DNA of 64,000 nt from Eucalyptus grandis (GCF_016545825.1 NC_052622.1:14488120-14552119), one strand, 5' to 3'. Shown: positions 37,673 through 49,645, counted from the first letter of the stretch. Made by a program: numbers and translations. Notes: generated by a model from the sequence alone, not told the origin.

Positions 37673-39300
37673 GTGGCACTTATTTCTGAAATAGAATCCA
37701 AGAGCATAGAAGAAGCTTTAACTGATGAAAGCTGGATTGAAGTTATGCAAGAAGAACTCAGGCAATTCGGTATCAATGATCTTTGGGAATTGACTCTTAA
37801 ACCAAAAGGTAAATCTATCATTGGAGCTAAATGGGTTTTCAGGAGCAAGATGAACGAGGAAGGAAAAGTCATAAGGAACAAAGCAAGACTCGTAGCAAAA
37901 GGATATACGTAAGAAGAAGGGATAGACTATGATGAGACTTACGCACCAGTAGCAAGGTTAGAAGCAATTAGATTATTACTTATTTTTGCTTGTTATAAGA
38001 ATTTCAGGTTATTCCAAGTGGACGTCAAAAGCGCTTTCCTAAATGGATTTATCCAAGAGGAAGTCTATGTGGAACAACCTCTCGGTTTTGAAGACCCAAG
38101 GAAACCAGACTCTGTATTCAGACTAAAAAAGATGCTATATGGTTTAAAGCAAGCACCGCGAGTTTGGTACGACAGGTTAAGTAAGTTTTTAATTCAAAAT
38201 GGTTTTGTTAAAGGTAAAGTAGACACTACCCTGTTTATCAAAAAAGAAAGCAAGAACTTTTTACTTGTTCAAATTTATGTTGATGATATTACTTTTGGAT
38301 CTCCTAATGAAAATCCGTGCAAGAAATTCTCTAAGTTTATGCAGGACGAATTTGAAATGAGCATGATGGGTGAACTAACCTTCTTTCTTGGGCTTCAAGT
38401 GAAACAACTGAAGGAGGGAACTTTCATTCACCAAGAAAAATATGTAAAGAACTTGTCAAAAAATTTGGATTGAAGAATTGCAAAAAGACTAATATACCAA
38501 TGTCAAGTTCCTTGAAGCTAGACAAAGATGAAGGAGGAAAGAAAGTAGACCGGAAGCTATACAGGACTATCATTGGTTCACTTCTTTATCTTACTACTTC
38601 TAGACCTGACATTCTGTTTAGTGTTTGTATTTGTGCCAAATTTCAATCAGATCCCAAAGAATCTCATTTAAGTGCTGCAAAACGTATCATCAAATACGTT
38701 GCTTCAACCACTAATTTAGGTCTCTGGTATCCTAATGAAGGAGACTTTACTCTCCTTGGATATTCAGACGTAGACCTAGCAAGATGCAGAGTTGATAGAA
38801 AGAGCACCTCGAGCACCTATCAATTGCTTAGTAACAGGACTGTATCTTGGTTTTCGAGAAAGCAAAGTACCGTAACTCTTTCTACAACAGAAGCAAAGTA
38901 TGTGGCTCTTGGAAGTTGTTGTTCACAAATTATGTGGATAAAACAACAACTAAGAGACTTTGGAATCCAAGACTCATGCATTGAAATTAGACGCGACAAC
39001 ATCAGTGCAATCAATCTCACCAAGAATCCAATTCTTCATTCAAGAGCAAAGCATATAGAGATTCGACATAATTTCATTAGAGATCATGTTCAAAATGGAG
39101 AAGTCTCGATTCAGTTCATTGACTCAAAGAATCAACTTGCGGACATTTTTACAAAGCCTTTGGAGAAAAGTCAATTCGAGTTTATTTGTTCCAGACTCAA
39201 TATCTTAAAGTTTGAAGAAGATCGACTCGGGGCTAAAAAGTCTAAAGATATTCAAACTCAGAAGATCAAGAATCACGACTGTAAGTTATTTCTGTTTTAG
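37673..39300 (+). pseudogene. Copia reverse transcriptase and RNase H (one stop, one frameshift)
   Basis: The RT begins near WIEVMQEELRQFGINDLWEL and contains KARLVAKGYT, VDVKSAFLNG, MLYGLKQAPRVWYDRL and the catalytic YVDDI near 38279. TAA at 37910-37912 interrupts it. At about 38460-38475 the frame shifts and RNase H follows: TSRPDILFSV, GYSDVDLA, STTEAKYVAL, ending near FTKPLEKSQF. Known role: copying element RNA to DNA. The catalytic Asp pair is intact; the frame is not. Confidence 0.9.
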
Positions 39301-39675
39301 AAATTTATCTCACGGATAAAATCTTGAAAATGTACGTTCATCTATTAATTTGTAATTGATTGATGTTATCTTCCTTAGTTTTCGTGATTATTGCAATCAT
39401 TCCTTTTCGAAAAAGAAGTTTTTTTTTAAATGACGGTTACTTATTTTTTCAAAAAGGCAGTTATTTTTTGAAAATGCATTTTCTATTTTTCCTTTTACGT
39501 CGTTCCGTATGCCTCGTTTCGACTGCTTTATATACTGTTGATTTTTCTCCATTTTACTCACAAAACCCTAAGAAAGCACAAATCTTCAACTTTTCTTTTG
39601 TTCTCTTGTTTAATCCTCGAAAAGTTTTCACCTTTCTTGCGAAACAAGCTTGGAATCTCTCAAAGACTGTGAAGA

Positions 39676-41668
39676 ATGTCCTTCCAAAGGAAGTCGTCAA
39701 GGATCGCGAATAGGGGACCACAACACATGCGTGAGGGTCCTACGCATTTTGACCTCACCGAGGAAGAAGAATCTCCAAGACAGCAGCAGAGCCCACAACA
39801 TTCTCAACAGCGTCCATCTCCTCCATCTGGATCGCAGGATATTGATCATCGAGCAGAGGAAGAAATCATTGAAGATGTAGTACTTGTAAGAACTCAAAAG
39901 CCCGCTTTTATTTTTAAGCTTTACTCTGCCTTGAAGAAGGGTGGTACTCCCTTGAACTATATTGATGAATTCTTGAAAGAGAAAGGGTATCGAAATGAAA
40001 CCCACTTTTTACGCACAATGGAACGATTGGAAATTGCTCATGCGGGGTCAGTAGAAGAAGCATTTGCAAATATCCCAAGCGATCCATGTGTTGGAGGGCT
40101 GAGTCAACCTGATGGGAATGATGATGATAAAATGTACACTCATTTTAAGCCTAGAATGGGTGTTGCGGCGAATATTCGAAGCAATAAGACATATTTTTTT
40201 TGCTTAGAGGAACACAAGCGACTTTACTTTAAGTTGCTAAAGCGGGGAGTGATCAACCCTAGAAGTGTGGATTTTGATTTTCTCGATTCTCTGAATGTTA
40301 AGCTGCGAGAGAAATTCACTCTTCTTCAACTAGAACAGTTTTGTTCTGAGACACAGAGGCTCATGCTGAACTCACTGCATACTTTTATTCTAATATAAGT
40401 TTCTTGGATGCGAATAGATTCTCATTCAGTGTTCAAGACCAGAACTATGTAGTTGACATGGACACATTAGCTAATGTGATTTGGGTAGAAAGAGGAAAAT
40501 TCCAATCAATTAGTGTGTCTGTTGGATGTGCAACGGTAGAACTTGTTCCGGATGGAATGGCGGAAGGACGAATTTCATATTCGAGGATGAATGCCTCAAA
40601 TATTTTGCTTCACAAGATAGTGATCAACTGCCTCAGACCCAAATCGACTTCGAAGACTGATGTTTCAAACTCGGAGGCAAAGCTTATGTATGCTATTAAC
40701 ACTGGCAAAAAGTTCTCTCTTCCTCACACTATCATGTTTCATATGTACAGAACGATGGTGAAAGACAAGGGTCAACTTCCTTATTCAGCACTTGTCACTA
40801 AGTTATTTAGACGTTTGAATATTCAACCTCCCTGGATTCTATGTGTTCGAACTTGCGATCAAATGGTGGTGGGACTAAAAATGGTTTCCAAAATGCGTCT
40901 GAAGGAACTTAACAAGGCTTTGGAGCAATTAAAGGAGAAAACCCTGTCAAGACTCACCTAGTCTCTTCGGCTGCAAAACAGAAAGGGAAGGAGCCCATGA
41001 CTGCTCCATCCAAGAAAAGAAGAGCACTCATCTTGGAGGATGAAGAAGATGAGGAAGATATTACCATTTCCGCTCTTAAAAGCTTACATCGTGCTATTCC
41101 AGAGACAGAGGAGAGACATGATCAAGACAGAGAAGAGTCAGAGCAAAGAAGTGGAGAAAGAGAATCATTGAGAAAAGAAGCAGAGAAAGAAAGGACTGCA
41201 GAAGAAGAAGATGGTAGAGGTGAACAAGAGGAAACATAGCATGAAGAGTACTTCTCACCGCCTAAAGGCAATGAAATAGGGAAAGTTGCTGAGAAAAGAG
41301 GTACATCTTCAATTGCTTTTACTAGTGAATCTGTTAGTCATTTACTTGTAGATCCAAAAGACATCTATGCCTCTCAATTCCCTGAGAAAGGTCATGAGGT
41401 TTCATCGCCAAGTCTGGGTACTCATACAGAAATGCCATCATTTGCCAATACACCTCAGACTGATCATGCAAAGGCTAGTACTCAGACTAATAATTCAGCA
41501 GACTTTCGAAGACTGCTTGATATTCTCTTGGAGATGCAAGGCCAAATTTATGCCCTGGGATGCGAAGTTCAGAACTTGCAGAATGCAGGTCAAGTCTCTT
41601 CAGTTTCCTTGTATGATCAAATTCATGCCCTTACTCTTCAAGTTCAAGCAAATGCCAAGGGTGAATAA
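39676..41668 (+). pseudogene. Extra ORF between RNase H and 3' LTR
   Basis: ATG 39676 opens 240 codons with a basic, Gln/Pro/Ser-rich N-terminus, then a folded-looking region. Open frames continue at 40404-40961, 40997-41239 (very acidic and Arg-rich) and 41432-41668 (Gln-rich helix, LLDILLEMQGQIYALG), each in a shifted frame, so one gene of about 650 codons has decayed. I see no convincing signal peptide or membrane span. Sireviruses often carry an extra ORF here, sometimes called env-like. The part near LPYSALVTKLFRRL resembles, loosely, a domain annotated as putative plant transposon protein. Function unknown. Confidence 0.6.
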
Positions 41669-41799
41669 GTGGCTCAACTGAAGGAGGATTTGAAAAAGCT
41701 GGAAGGGATTGTCCAGTCAATGGGAGATTTCCAGCTTGTTCGCGTTCCAAAGCAATCCTAATTCCATTCTCTTTTCGTCTCTACCTTTTTAATTCTGAC

Positions 41800-42151
41800 A
41801 AAAAGGGGGAGAGATATTGCAGATTTGAGATTGAGATTCAACTCTTGTTTGACTTGACTTGACTTTTTGATTGACTTTACTTTTGATTGGTTTGGTTGTG
41901 GTTGTGACTGGTATGTGGATGGATTGGATTTGGATTTGTTTGATCATTTAATGTCTGCAATATCTTAAGCGCTGTTGGTATTCATGACAAAGATAGTTGT
42001 TTTTAATAGGACTAACTTATTTCCTGTGGATGCAGATTTATTACTAAATTAATTATCTTTTGTGAGATATCCATGTTTACTTGAGTATTATTTTGCAGGT
42101 TAAAGATATCCAAATCTACAAGAAAGCTTTTTCACCATAAAAAAGGGGAGG
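41800..42151 (+). other. Two polypurine tracts before the Copia 3' LTR
   Basis: The tract aaaaaggggag at 42140-42150 lies next to the 3' LTR and is the expected plus-strand primer site. A second, aaaaagggggagaga, lies 340 bp upstream at 41800-41814. Multiple purine tracts are a known feature of Sireviruses. Between them the sequence is rich in ttgac repeats. Confidence 0.6.
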
Positions 42152-42152
42152 T

Positions 42153-42587
42153 TGTTGGAGAAAACTTCCTTGCGTGTTTTGAAGCTGACAAAATATTTCC
42201 ATCAGTCTAATCTGAAGACTTGCAGACTCTTTCGTCAAAGTCTCGAAGATCGCTGACCGAGGCATCAAGATTCAAAGTCTATTCTCATTGACAGTTTTTA
42301 GATCGTCGAAGAAGACTTATCCAGAATTAAGTATTTCTTTAAGGACTTGATTCCATTGACTAAAGAAGATCTCTCGGCTAGATATAGCATCTCGGAATCC
42401 ATTATTCATCTTGAGATTGATTCAGGAATTTTGGATTCGTTGATTGGCGAAGCATACTTGAAATGTTCTGCTTATGGAAATCTAGATCTTGATTGTATGG
42501 GCGAGCATGATTGGTGGGCTATCGTCATATTCCTTAAATAACTCAAAATCTCCCTAATTGATTATGTCTAATAGGTAGATTGGAAGA
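42153..42587 (+). repeat. Copia 3' LTR, left part
   Basis: Matches the start of the 5' LTR from TGTTGGAG to ttggaaga, where the Gypsy element interrupts it. The remainder is at 49128-49645. Confidence 0.93.
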
Positions 42588-43216
42588 TGATGTGGACATC
42601 GAGTCATATCGAGGAGGAGGTGCTAGGGACCCATTGTCTATTCCTACTGGTTCGATTACTCGAGCGCGGGCCAAACAATTCAAGCAAGCTATTGGCGTCA
42701 TGGTTCGTGATTTTGGCGTGAAGATGACCTTGGATCAAATCTTGAAGAATCTTGGAAATCTTGGTGCAATTTAATTATCTTGTCACCAAATAATTGACCA
42801 AGTCAATTTATATATATATATTCTTGTTTAAGAATATTCTAAAATAGGAATATTTTAGAATATAACGCATTGGATTTTTAGGGTTGGTTTTAGGGTTTGT
42901 GTGGTAGCCTATATAAAGGATTTGCCAAATTTCTTTGAGGACGGAGATATTTTTTTTTTGGAGGAAAAGAATTGAGAGGTTCTCTTTTTTACTGTTCTTT
43001 TGAGGACTTGACCTAATCAAGATTCTCTTCGACTTATCGGCGAGATAGCGAATTCTTTCGCTCGTGGCGTCTATAACGTTGGTTGGTTGACACGTGTTCG
43101 TCAACAGGTCACGTTCATACCGAGGTTGCCAATCACAGGTTTAATTGGAGGTCGAGGTTTGTAATTCGCACCATCTGGGCCTTCGTAGAACGATCCTTCC
43201 GCAACGATTCACATCA
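42588..43216 (+). repeat. Gypsy 5' LTR
   Basis: 629 bp, TGATGTGGACATC to GATTCACATCA. It contains an open frame (42588-42774) that reads DPLSIPTGSITRARAKQF and ends LGNLGAI. Confidence 0.95.
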
Positions 43217-43935
43217 GTTTGGTATCGAGCTTGCTTCTACAAGGTCTATTTATCTTTAATTTTTCTGTTGATATTCAGCAATTTGAGATTTATTGAGTTA
43301 GGGTTTCGATTCTAGCTAATTTAGGGATCATATTGCTTTTGTGCTTCCATACGTAGTTGTTTGCTGTTAGTTTTAAATTTTCTTTTCTAGCATCTTAAAT
43401 TGTATCTGAGTTCGTAAAAAAAAAAAAAAAAAAGAAAAAAAAAAAGTAAAAAAAAAAAAAAGAGAAAGGAAAACACACAAAAAAAGTGTGCAAAAAAAAA
43501 AAAAAAAAACAGATTCGGCAAAAAAAAAAAATTAGCCGAACAAAAAAAAAAAATCAAGAAGGCGACTCGTTTGTTAGTAGACCAAATTGAAACAAAATAA
43601 GTAGTGATTTGCGTTTCAATTGGAATTTTGAAAGTTGTACTTGTTGGTTTGAAATTGTTACTTGCTGAAACAAAATCAATAGTGATCTAATCTTGTTTGA
43701 TTAGTTTGATTGATTGTCGTGAGGGGGTTGAGAGACAGGTTTTGAGTCCAATAAAGAGCTTGTGAAAAGAGAATACGAGAGGAAAAAGGCAAGAGTGTGT
43801 AAGCTTAATTGAGGGTGGAAAAAGCCTAGACTTGAGTTAAACACGAGAGGAGTGACAAACATCTCAAGAGAAACACGTGAGGGAGCAATTGGTGAGGATT
43901 TTTTTTAGACTAACGTTTACTTGCAGGTCTAAAAT
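43217..43935 (+). other. Gypsy leader with PBS and A-rich hairpins
   Basis: TTTGGTATCGAGC from 43218 is an initiator-Met-type primer site with changes. At 43417-43550 lies an A-rich stretch broken by two short inverted repeats: cacac with gtgtg around a 7-A loop (about 43473-43490), and ttcggc with gccgaa around an A-rich loop (about 43513-43540). Confidence 0.6.
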
Positions 43936-45774
43936 ATGTCGCGCGAAGAAAGCGTGAATCAACGGGAGGTTGACTCCATACGAAGGGATGAAGCGCTCGT
44001 GGAAAGCATCCAGCAATTGAGGGTCGTAGTGGAGGAGCTTAGTGGCCGAATGATGGGGAATGGCATGAGGGTTGATGGTGACCGAGAGATACCCCGAGGA
44101 AGGCCACAACATCAGCGAGATGCCTCTAGAACACAACATAGAAGGCAACGACAATATGATGATGATGAGGCCGACATGGAGGATGATCGAGATGCTCGAT
44201 TTGAAAGGTGGAATGGAGGCCGAAGGTTTAGACACCGAGGAGATGATGAACTTGGCAACATCAAGATGAAGATTCCTTCCTTCCAAGGGAAGAATGATCC
44301 CGATGCGTATCTAGAGTGGGAGAAACGCATGGAGATGGTATTTGATTGCCAACGATACTCTAAGCTCAAAAAGGTAAAAATTGCAGCTGTTGAATTTACT
44401 GATTATGCTATAATTTGGTGGGATCAACTTGTGACTAGTAGGAGGCGCAATGGTGAAAGACCGATAGAGACGTGGGATGAGATGAAAGCGGTGATGAGAA
44501 GGCGTTTTGTACCTAGTCATTACCACCGAGATTTGTTTCAAAAGCTACAAAATCTCACACAAGGCAATAAGAGCGTGGAAGAGTATCACAAGGAGATGGA
44601 GATTGCCATGATCCGTGCTAATGTGATGGAGGACCGTGAGGCCACAATGTCAAGATTTTTGAGTGGTTTGAGTCGAGACATAGCAAGGGTGGTAGAGCTG
44701 CAACACTATGTTGAATTGGAGGAATTGGTGGACAAAGCCATCAAAGTTGAGCGGCAATTGAAGTTGGACCGAAATCACAAGAGTGGAGGAGGTTCAAGTC
44801 AGAATTGGAGATCCAATTGGAAGAGAGATGAGAAGCCAAATTGGAGAGGAAACAACACCAAAACCGAAACCTCAAAGGAGAAGGAGAGGGACGGTAAAGT
44901 TGGAACGAATCCGGTTTCAGGTAAAACCGAAAATCCTAACACTAGAACTCGTGAAATTAAATGTTTTAAGTGTTTGGGCAGGGGTCATATGGCGAATCAA
45001 TGCCCTAATAGGAGGGTGATGATCATGACTGGACATGGTGTTATTGAGTTCGAAAGTGAAAGGGAAGAAGATGATGATGAGATGCCACCATTGGAGGATT
45101 GTAGTGATGGAGAAGTGGCTATAAAAGGAGACTTATTGGTGGTTAGGCGTTCTCCGAGTGTGCAAGTAAAGGAGGAGGAGCATCACCAACAAAGAGATAA
45201 TTTGTTTCATACAAGGTGTGTGGTGAATGGTAAGATCTGTAGTATGATAATTGATGGAGGTAGTTGTGCGAATGTGGCAAGTTGTATTATGGTGGATAAG
45301 TTGGGCTTGAAGACAACAAAGCACCCTAGGCCTTATAGACTTCAATGGTTAAATGATAGTGGTGAGGTGAAAGTGTCGAAGCAAGTTCGAATTCCATTTG
45401 AGATAGGGAGATATAAGGACGAGGTAGAGTGTGATGTTGTACCTATGCAAGCGGGTCATATCTTGCTTGGAAGACCATGGCAATATGATCGAAAGGTACA
45501 TCATGATGGATATACTAATCGTTATTCATTGGTGATGAATCAAAAGACTTATACCTTGGTACCAATGACACCTAGTGAGGTGTATCAAGATCAGTTAAAG
45601 TTACAACGAGAAGCCGAGAGAGAGAGAAAATGTGAGAAATCCGAGGGCTTGCGTGGTGTGTCTGAGACGCAAGGAAAAGGAGAGGCTGAGAGAAGGATTG
45701 TGGTAAAACTGAGGGAAAAGAAGAGAGGAAAGAAAACAGGCAAAAGAATTTTTATGCAAAATCGAGTGAGGTGA
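43936..45774 (+). CDS. Gypsy gag-protease ORF
   Basis: An uninterrupted 612-codon frame from ATG 43936 (MSREESVNQ). The N-terminus is charged. The capsid region IPSFQGKNDPDAYLEWEKRME through ETWDEMKAVMRRRFVP is of the retrotransposon gag type. The zinc knuckle CFKCLGRGHMANQC is at about residues 343-356. The protease site IIDGGSCANVAS is near residue 438, and LLGRPWQYDRK follows. The frame ends in a Lys/Arg-rich tail and stops before RT, which starts in another frame at about 45813. In intact relatives gag-pol is one frame, so the stop and frame change are lesions or, less likely, a programmed shift. Confidence 0.85.
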   Translation: MSREESVNQREVDSIRRDEALVESIQQLRVVVEELSGRMMGNGMRVDGDREIPRGRPQHQRDASRTQHRRQRQYDDDEADMEDDRDARFERWNGGRRFRHRGDDELGNIKMKIPSFQGKNDPDAYLEWEKRMEMVFDCQRYSKLKKVKIAAVEFTDYAIIWWDQLVTSRRRNGERPIETWDEMKAVMRRRFVPSHYHRDLFQKLQNLTQGNKSVEEYHKEMEIAMIRANVMEDREATMSRFLSGLSRDIARVVELQHYVELEELVDKAIKVERQLKLDRNHKSGGGSSQNWRSNWKRDEKPNWRGNNTKTETSKEKERDGKVGTNPVSGKTENPNTRTREIKCFKCLGRGHMANQCPNRRVMIMTGHGVIEFESEREEDDDEMPPLEDCSDGEVAIKGDLLVVRRSPSVQVKEEEHHQQRDNLFHTRCVVNGKICSMIIDGGSCANVASCIMVDKLGLKTTKHPRPYRLQWLNDSGEVKVSKQVRIPFEIGRYKDEVECDVVPMQAGHILLGRPWQYDRKVHHDGYTNRYSLVMNQKTYTLVPMTPSEVYQDQLKLQREAERERKCEKSEGLRGVSETQGKGEAERRIVVKLREKKRGKKTGKRIFMQNRVR

Positions 45775-45812
45775 GGAGAGCTTTAGTTCTAGACTGACCG
45801 ATACTTGTACTT

Positions 45813-46896
45813 TTGTACAAGGAGGTTTTGTTTTCTACTAACAATCTTGACCCAAGTTTGCCTAGTCCTATTGTGTCTTTATTGCAGGAATTTGAAGATG
45901 TCTTTCATGATGAACTTCCTGGAGGGATACCACCTATTCGAGGCATAGAACATCAAATTGACTTGATTCCTGGTGCGCCATTACCTAATCGACCCGCATA
46001 TCAAAGCAATCCCGAGGAGACAAAGGAACTTCAGCGACAAGTTAGTGAATTATTGGAACGAGGGCATGTGAGAGAGAGTCTTAGCCCATGCGTCGTCCCT
46101 ATTTTGTTAGTGCCAAAGAAGGATGGAACTTGGCGAATGTGTGTCGATTGCCGAGCAATCAATAATATTACGGTAAAGTATCGACATCCTATTCCTAGAT
46201 TAGATGACATGTTGGATGAGTTGCATGGTTCTTGTATTTTCACTAAGATCGATTTGAAAAGTGGTTATCATCAAATTAGGATGAAAGAAGGTGATGAATG
46301 GAAAACTGCATTTAAGACCAAGTATGGATTATATGAGTGGTTAGTAATGCCATTTGGATTAACTAATGCACCGAGCACATTTATGCGACTTATGAATCAT
46401 GTTTTGCGTGCTATTATTGGTCGATTTGTGGTTGTCTATTTCGATGACATCTTGATTTATAGCCGAAGTCCTGATGACCATATTGAGCATGTGCGAGCTG
46501 TCTTGCAGGTTTTAAGAGCCGAGCAATTATACGCTAATCTAAAGAAGTGCTCTTTTGTTACCAACAAATTAGTATTTCTAGGATTTGTTGTTAGTGCTAA
46601 TGGTATACAGGTTGATGAAGAAAAGGTTAAAGCAATCCGTGAATGGCCAACGCCTAAGACCATAGGAGAGGTGCGTAGCTTTCATGGATTGGCGAGTTTT
46701 TATCGACGATTTGTGAGAAATTTCAGCACCATTGCCGCACCTTTAACTGAGGTTATCAAGAAGCACGTGGGTTTCACGTGGGGAGAAGAGCAAGAGAAAG
46801 CCTTTAATCTGCTAAAAGATAAGTTAACTAATGCTCCTTTGTTATCTTTGCCGAATTTCAGTGCTACTTTTGAGATAGAGTGCGATGCTTCGGTAC
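45813..46896 (+). pseudogene. Gypsy reverse transcriptase
   Basis: Complete RT motifs are visible: [46 protein letters not shown] and the catalytic YFDDILIYS at about 46440. The connection domain follows. A one-base loss at about 46895 moves the following RNase H into another frame. There is no ATG of its own; it would be made as part of the polyprotein. Confidence 0.88.
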
Positions 46897-48438
46897 AGGA
46901 ATTGGAGCCGTGTTGATGCAAGGAGGGCGTCCCATAGCTTATTTCAGCGAAAAATTGAGTGGAGCAACATTGAATTATCCTACCTATGATAAGGAGATGT
47001 ATGCTTTAGTGCAAGCTTTGGAGACTTGGCAACATTATTTATGGCCAAAGGAGTTTGTGATCCACACCGACCATGAGACCTTGAAGTACTTGAAAGGACA
47101 GCAAAATTTGAATAAAAGACATGCCAAATGGATGGAGTTCATTGAGACTTTTCCATATGTGATCAAGTACAAGAAAGGTAAGGAAAATGTGGTAGCCGAT
47201 GCACTTTCTCGAAGGTATGCGATTCTAACTATTTTAGAAGCAAAGTGTCTAGGTTTTGAGCATATCAAGGGCTTATATATTGATGATGATGACTTTGGGA
47301 GAGTCTATGAAGCATGTGAACACGCTGCATTTGATAAATTTTATAGGCATGAAGGTTATCTTTTTCGTGAAAACAAACTATGTTTGCCTAAGTGTTCTTT
47401 GCGTGAATTGTTGGTGCGAGAAGCTCATAGTGGTGGTTTAATGGGGCATTTTGGCATTAATAAGACTTATGAAGTGCTGTATGAACATTTTTATTGGCCA
47501 CATATGAAGAGAGATGTCACACGTGTTTGTGAGAGATGCATTGCTTGTAAGCAATCGAAGTCTACAACTAAACCGCATGGCTTGTATACACCATTACCTA
47601 TTCCAACGCATCCTTGGATTGATATTTCTATGGATTTTGTGTTAGGATTGCCTAGGTCTAAGTATGGTAGAGATTCTATTTATGTGGTTGTTGATCGGTT
47701 TTCAAAGATGGCTCATTTTATACCTTGTCATAAAACTGATGATGCATCTCATATTGCTAATTTGTTCTTTAAGGAGGTTGTACGTTTGCATGGCATGCCT
47801 AGATCGATTGTTTCATATCGCGATTCTAAATTTCTTAGCTACTTTTGGAAAACATTGTGGAAAAAACTAGGAACACGATTGTTATTTTCTAATACTTGTC
47901 ATCCACAGACCGATGGTCAAACCGAGGTAGTTAATAGAACTTTAGGGATATTGTTGCGTGCTATTATTAAAAAGAACATAAAATCTTGGGAAGATTGTCT
48001 GCCACATGTTGAATTTGCATATAATAGGAGCATGCATTCTGCTACTAAATTTACACCATTTGAGGTTGTCCATGGTTTTAATCCATTAACTCCGTTAGAT
48101 TTAACCCCTTTACCTGTTGATAAGCGTGTGGATTTAGATGGAGCAAAGAAAGCTGAATTTGTCAAGTCGTTGCATGAGAAGACGCGCACAAATATTGAGC
48201 GCAAGACTCGAGCAATATGCAAGGCAAGCTAACAAAGGGCGCAAGGAAGTGGTGTTTGAACACGGCGATTGGGTTTGGGTTCATATGCGCAAAGAGACAT
48301 TTCCTGAGCAGCGGCATTCTAAGTTATTACCGCGGGGATGGACCATTCATGGTTTTGGAAAGAGTTAACAATAATGCTTACAAGCTTGATCTTCCAGGTA
48401 AGTATGACGTTAGTGCCACATTTAATGTTTTGACTTGA
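46880..48438 (+). pseudogene. Gypsy RNase H and integrase
   Basis: RNase [36 protein letters not shown]. Integrase zinc finger: [13 protein letters not shown] with CERCIACKQ. The core starts WIDISMDFV, and the Glu lies in [12 protein letters not shown]. The second catalytic Asp, normally in VSDRD, is Tyr (VSYRD, codon 47816-47818). After 48220 the frame shifts twice. The C-terminus (HGDWVWVHMRKE, then NNNAYKLDLPG, then VSATFNVLT) is spread over two frames and runs toward the 3' LTR. Inactive. Confidence 0.88.
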
Positions 48439-48480
48439 CTCTTTTTGATGCTAGTGATGATTTGAGGAAAAATCCTTTGC

Positions 48481-49122
48481 ATGGGGGAGGGAATGATGTG
48501 GACATCGAGTCATATCAAGGAGGAGGTGCTAGGGACCCATTGTCTATTCCTACTGGTTCGATTACTTGAGCGCGGGCCAAACAATTCAAGCAAGCTGTTG
48601 GCGTCATGGTTCATGATTTTTGGCGTGAAGATGACCTTGGATCAAATCTTGAAGAATCTTGGAAATCTTGGTGCAATTTAATTATCTTGTCACCAAATAA
48701 TTGACCAAGTCAATTTATATATATATTCTTGTTTAAGAATATTCTAAAATAGGAATATTTTAGAATATAACGCATTAGATTTTAGGGTTGGTTTTAGGGT
48801 TTGTGCGGCAGCCTAGATAAAGGATTTGCCAAATTTCTTTGAGGACGGAGATATTTTATTTTTTTGGAGGAAAAGAATTGAGAGGTTCTCTTTTTACTGT
48901 TCTTTTGAGGACTTGACCTAATCAAGATTCTCTTCGACTTATCGAGCGAGATAGCGAATTCTTTCGCTCGTGGCGTCTATAACGTTGGTTGGTTGACACG
49001 TGTTCGTCAACAGGTCACGTTCATACCGAGGTTGCCAATCACAGGTTTGATTGGAAGTCGAGGTTTGTAATTCGCACCATCTAGGCCTTCGTAGAACGAT
49101 CCTTCCGCAACGATTCACATCA
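48481..49122 (+). repeat. Gypsy polypurine tract and 3' LTR
   Basis: The purine tract atgggggagggaa (48481-48493) directly precedes the 629-bp LTR (48494-49122). The frame that is open in the 5' LTR is closed here by CGA to TGA (in attactTgagcg, about 48564). Confidence 0.93.
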
Positions 49123-49127
49123 GAAGA

Positions 49128-49645
49128 GCTCCTTTGGTAAGTGCCAATGGTTATGAAGGCATGGAGGAGTATATAAGGAAGATGTTCTAGTTATTCGAGT
49201 GTGTGCGCGATAGATAAATTCTAAAGTCTGAAGCTCCTTGTTCTTTGTCAATTCAATTGTTGAAGCGTGAACTTGTACTCAAAAGAGAGTTTAGACACGT
49301 GAGACCTGAGGAAGTGTAGCAGAGTCTCTACTTTGTGGAATCAAGGAAGAGTTATACTGTAACAACTCTTTTGATTCTTAGTGAAATCCAGCCGATGGGT
49401 TGTCAGTGCGGGAGAGTGGACGTGGGCTTGGATTAAGTTGAACCACTATAAACCTTGTGTTCTTATTCTCTTCCCTAAAATTTTTTACTTTGATTGTAAC
49501 TCTATCTAATTATTAGAGTCTAATTTCCTTTTCATAGTCTATTGCTAAATATAGTTGGTTTAAAAGCAAAATTTTATACTTTACTCTACAAAATTTGTTT
49601 TCGCACCTATTCACTCCCCTTTAGGTGCTCGTACTAGCTTTCACA
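49128..49645 (+). repeat. Copia 3' LTR, right part
   Basis: Continues the Copia LTR from gctcctttggtaagtgcc to TTTCACA, followed by the target duplication acatc. Confidence 0.93.

Larger units (their letters stand above)
42583..49127 (+). mobile_element. CRM-like Ty3/Gypsy retrotransposon inside the Copia 3' LTR
   Basis: The element runs 42588-49122 with 629-bp LTRs starting TGATG and ending CATCA, flanked by gaaga at 42583-42587 and 49123-49127. The uninterrupted Copia 5' LTR has gaaga only once at this place, which proves the insertion. RT, RNase H, integrase order defines Ty3/Gypsy. TGATG...CATCA termini and a coding frame reading into the 3' LTR point to the CRM clade of chromoviruses; this assignment is by memory. 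LTRs differ at about 15 sites plus short indels, so it is younger than its Copia host. Frameshifts make it inactive. Confidence 0.92.
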
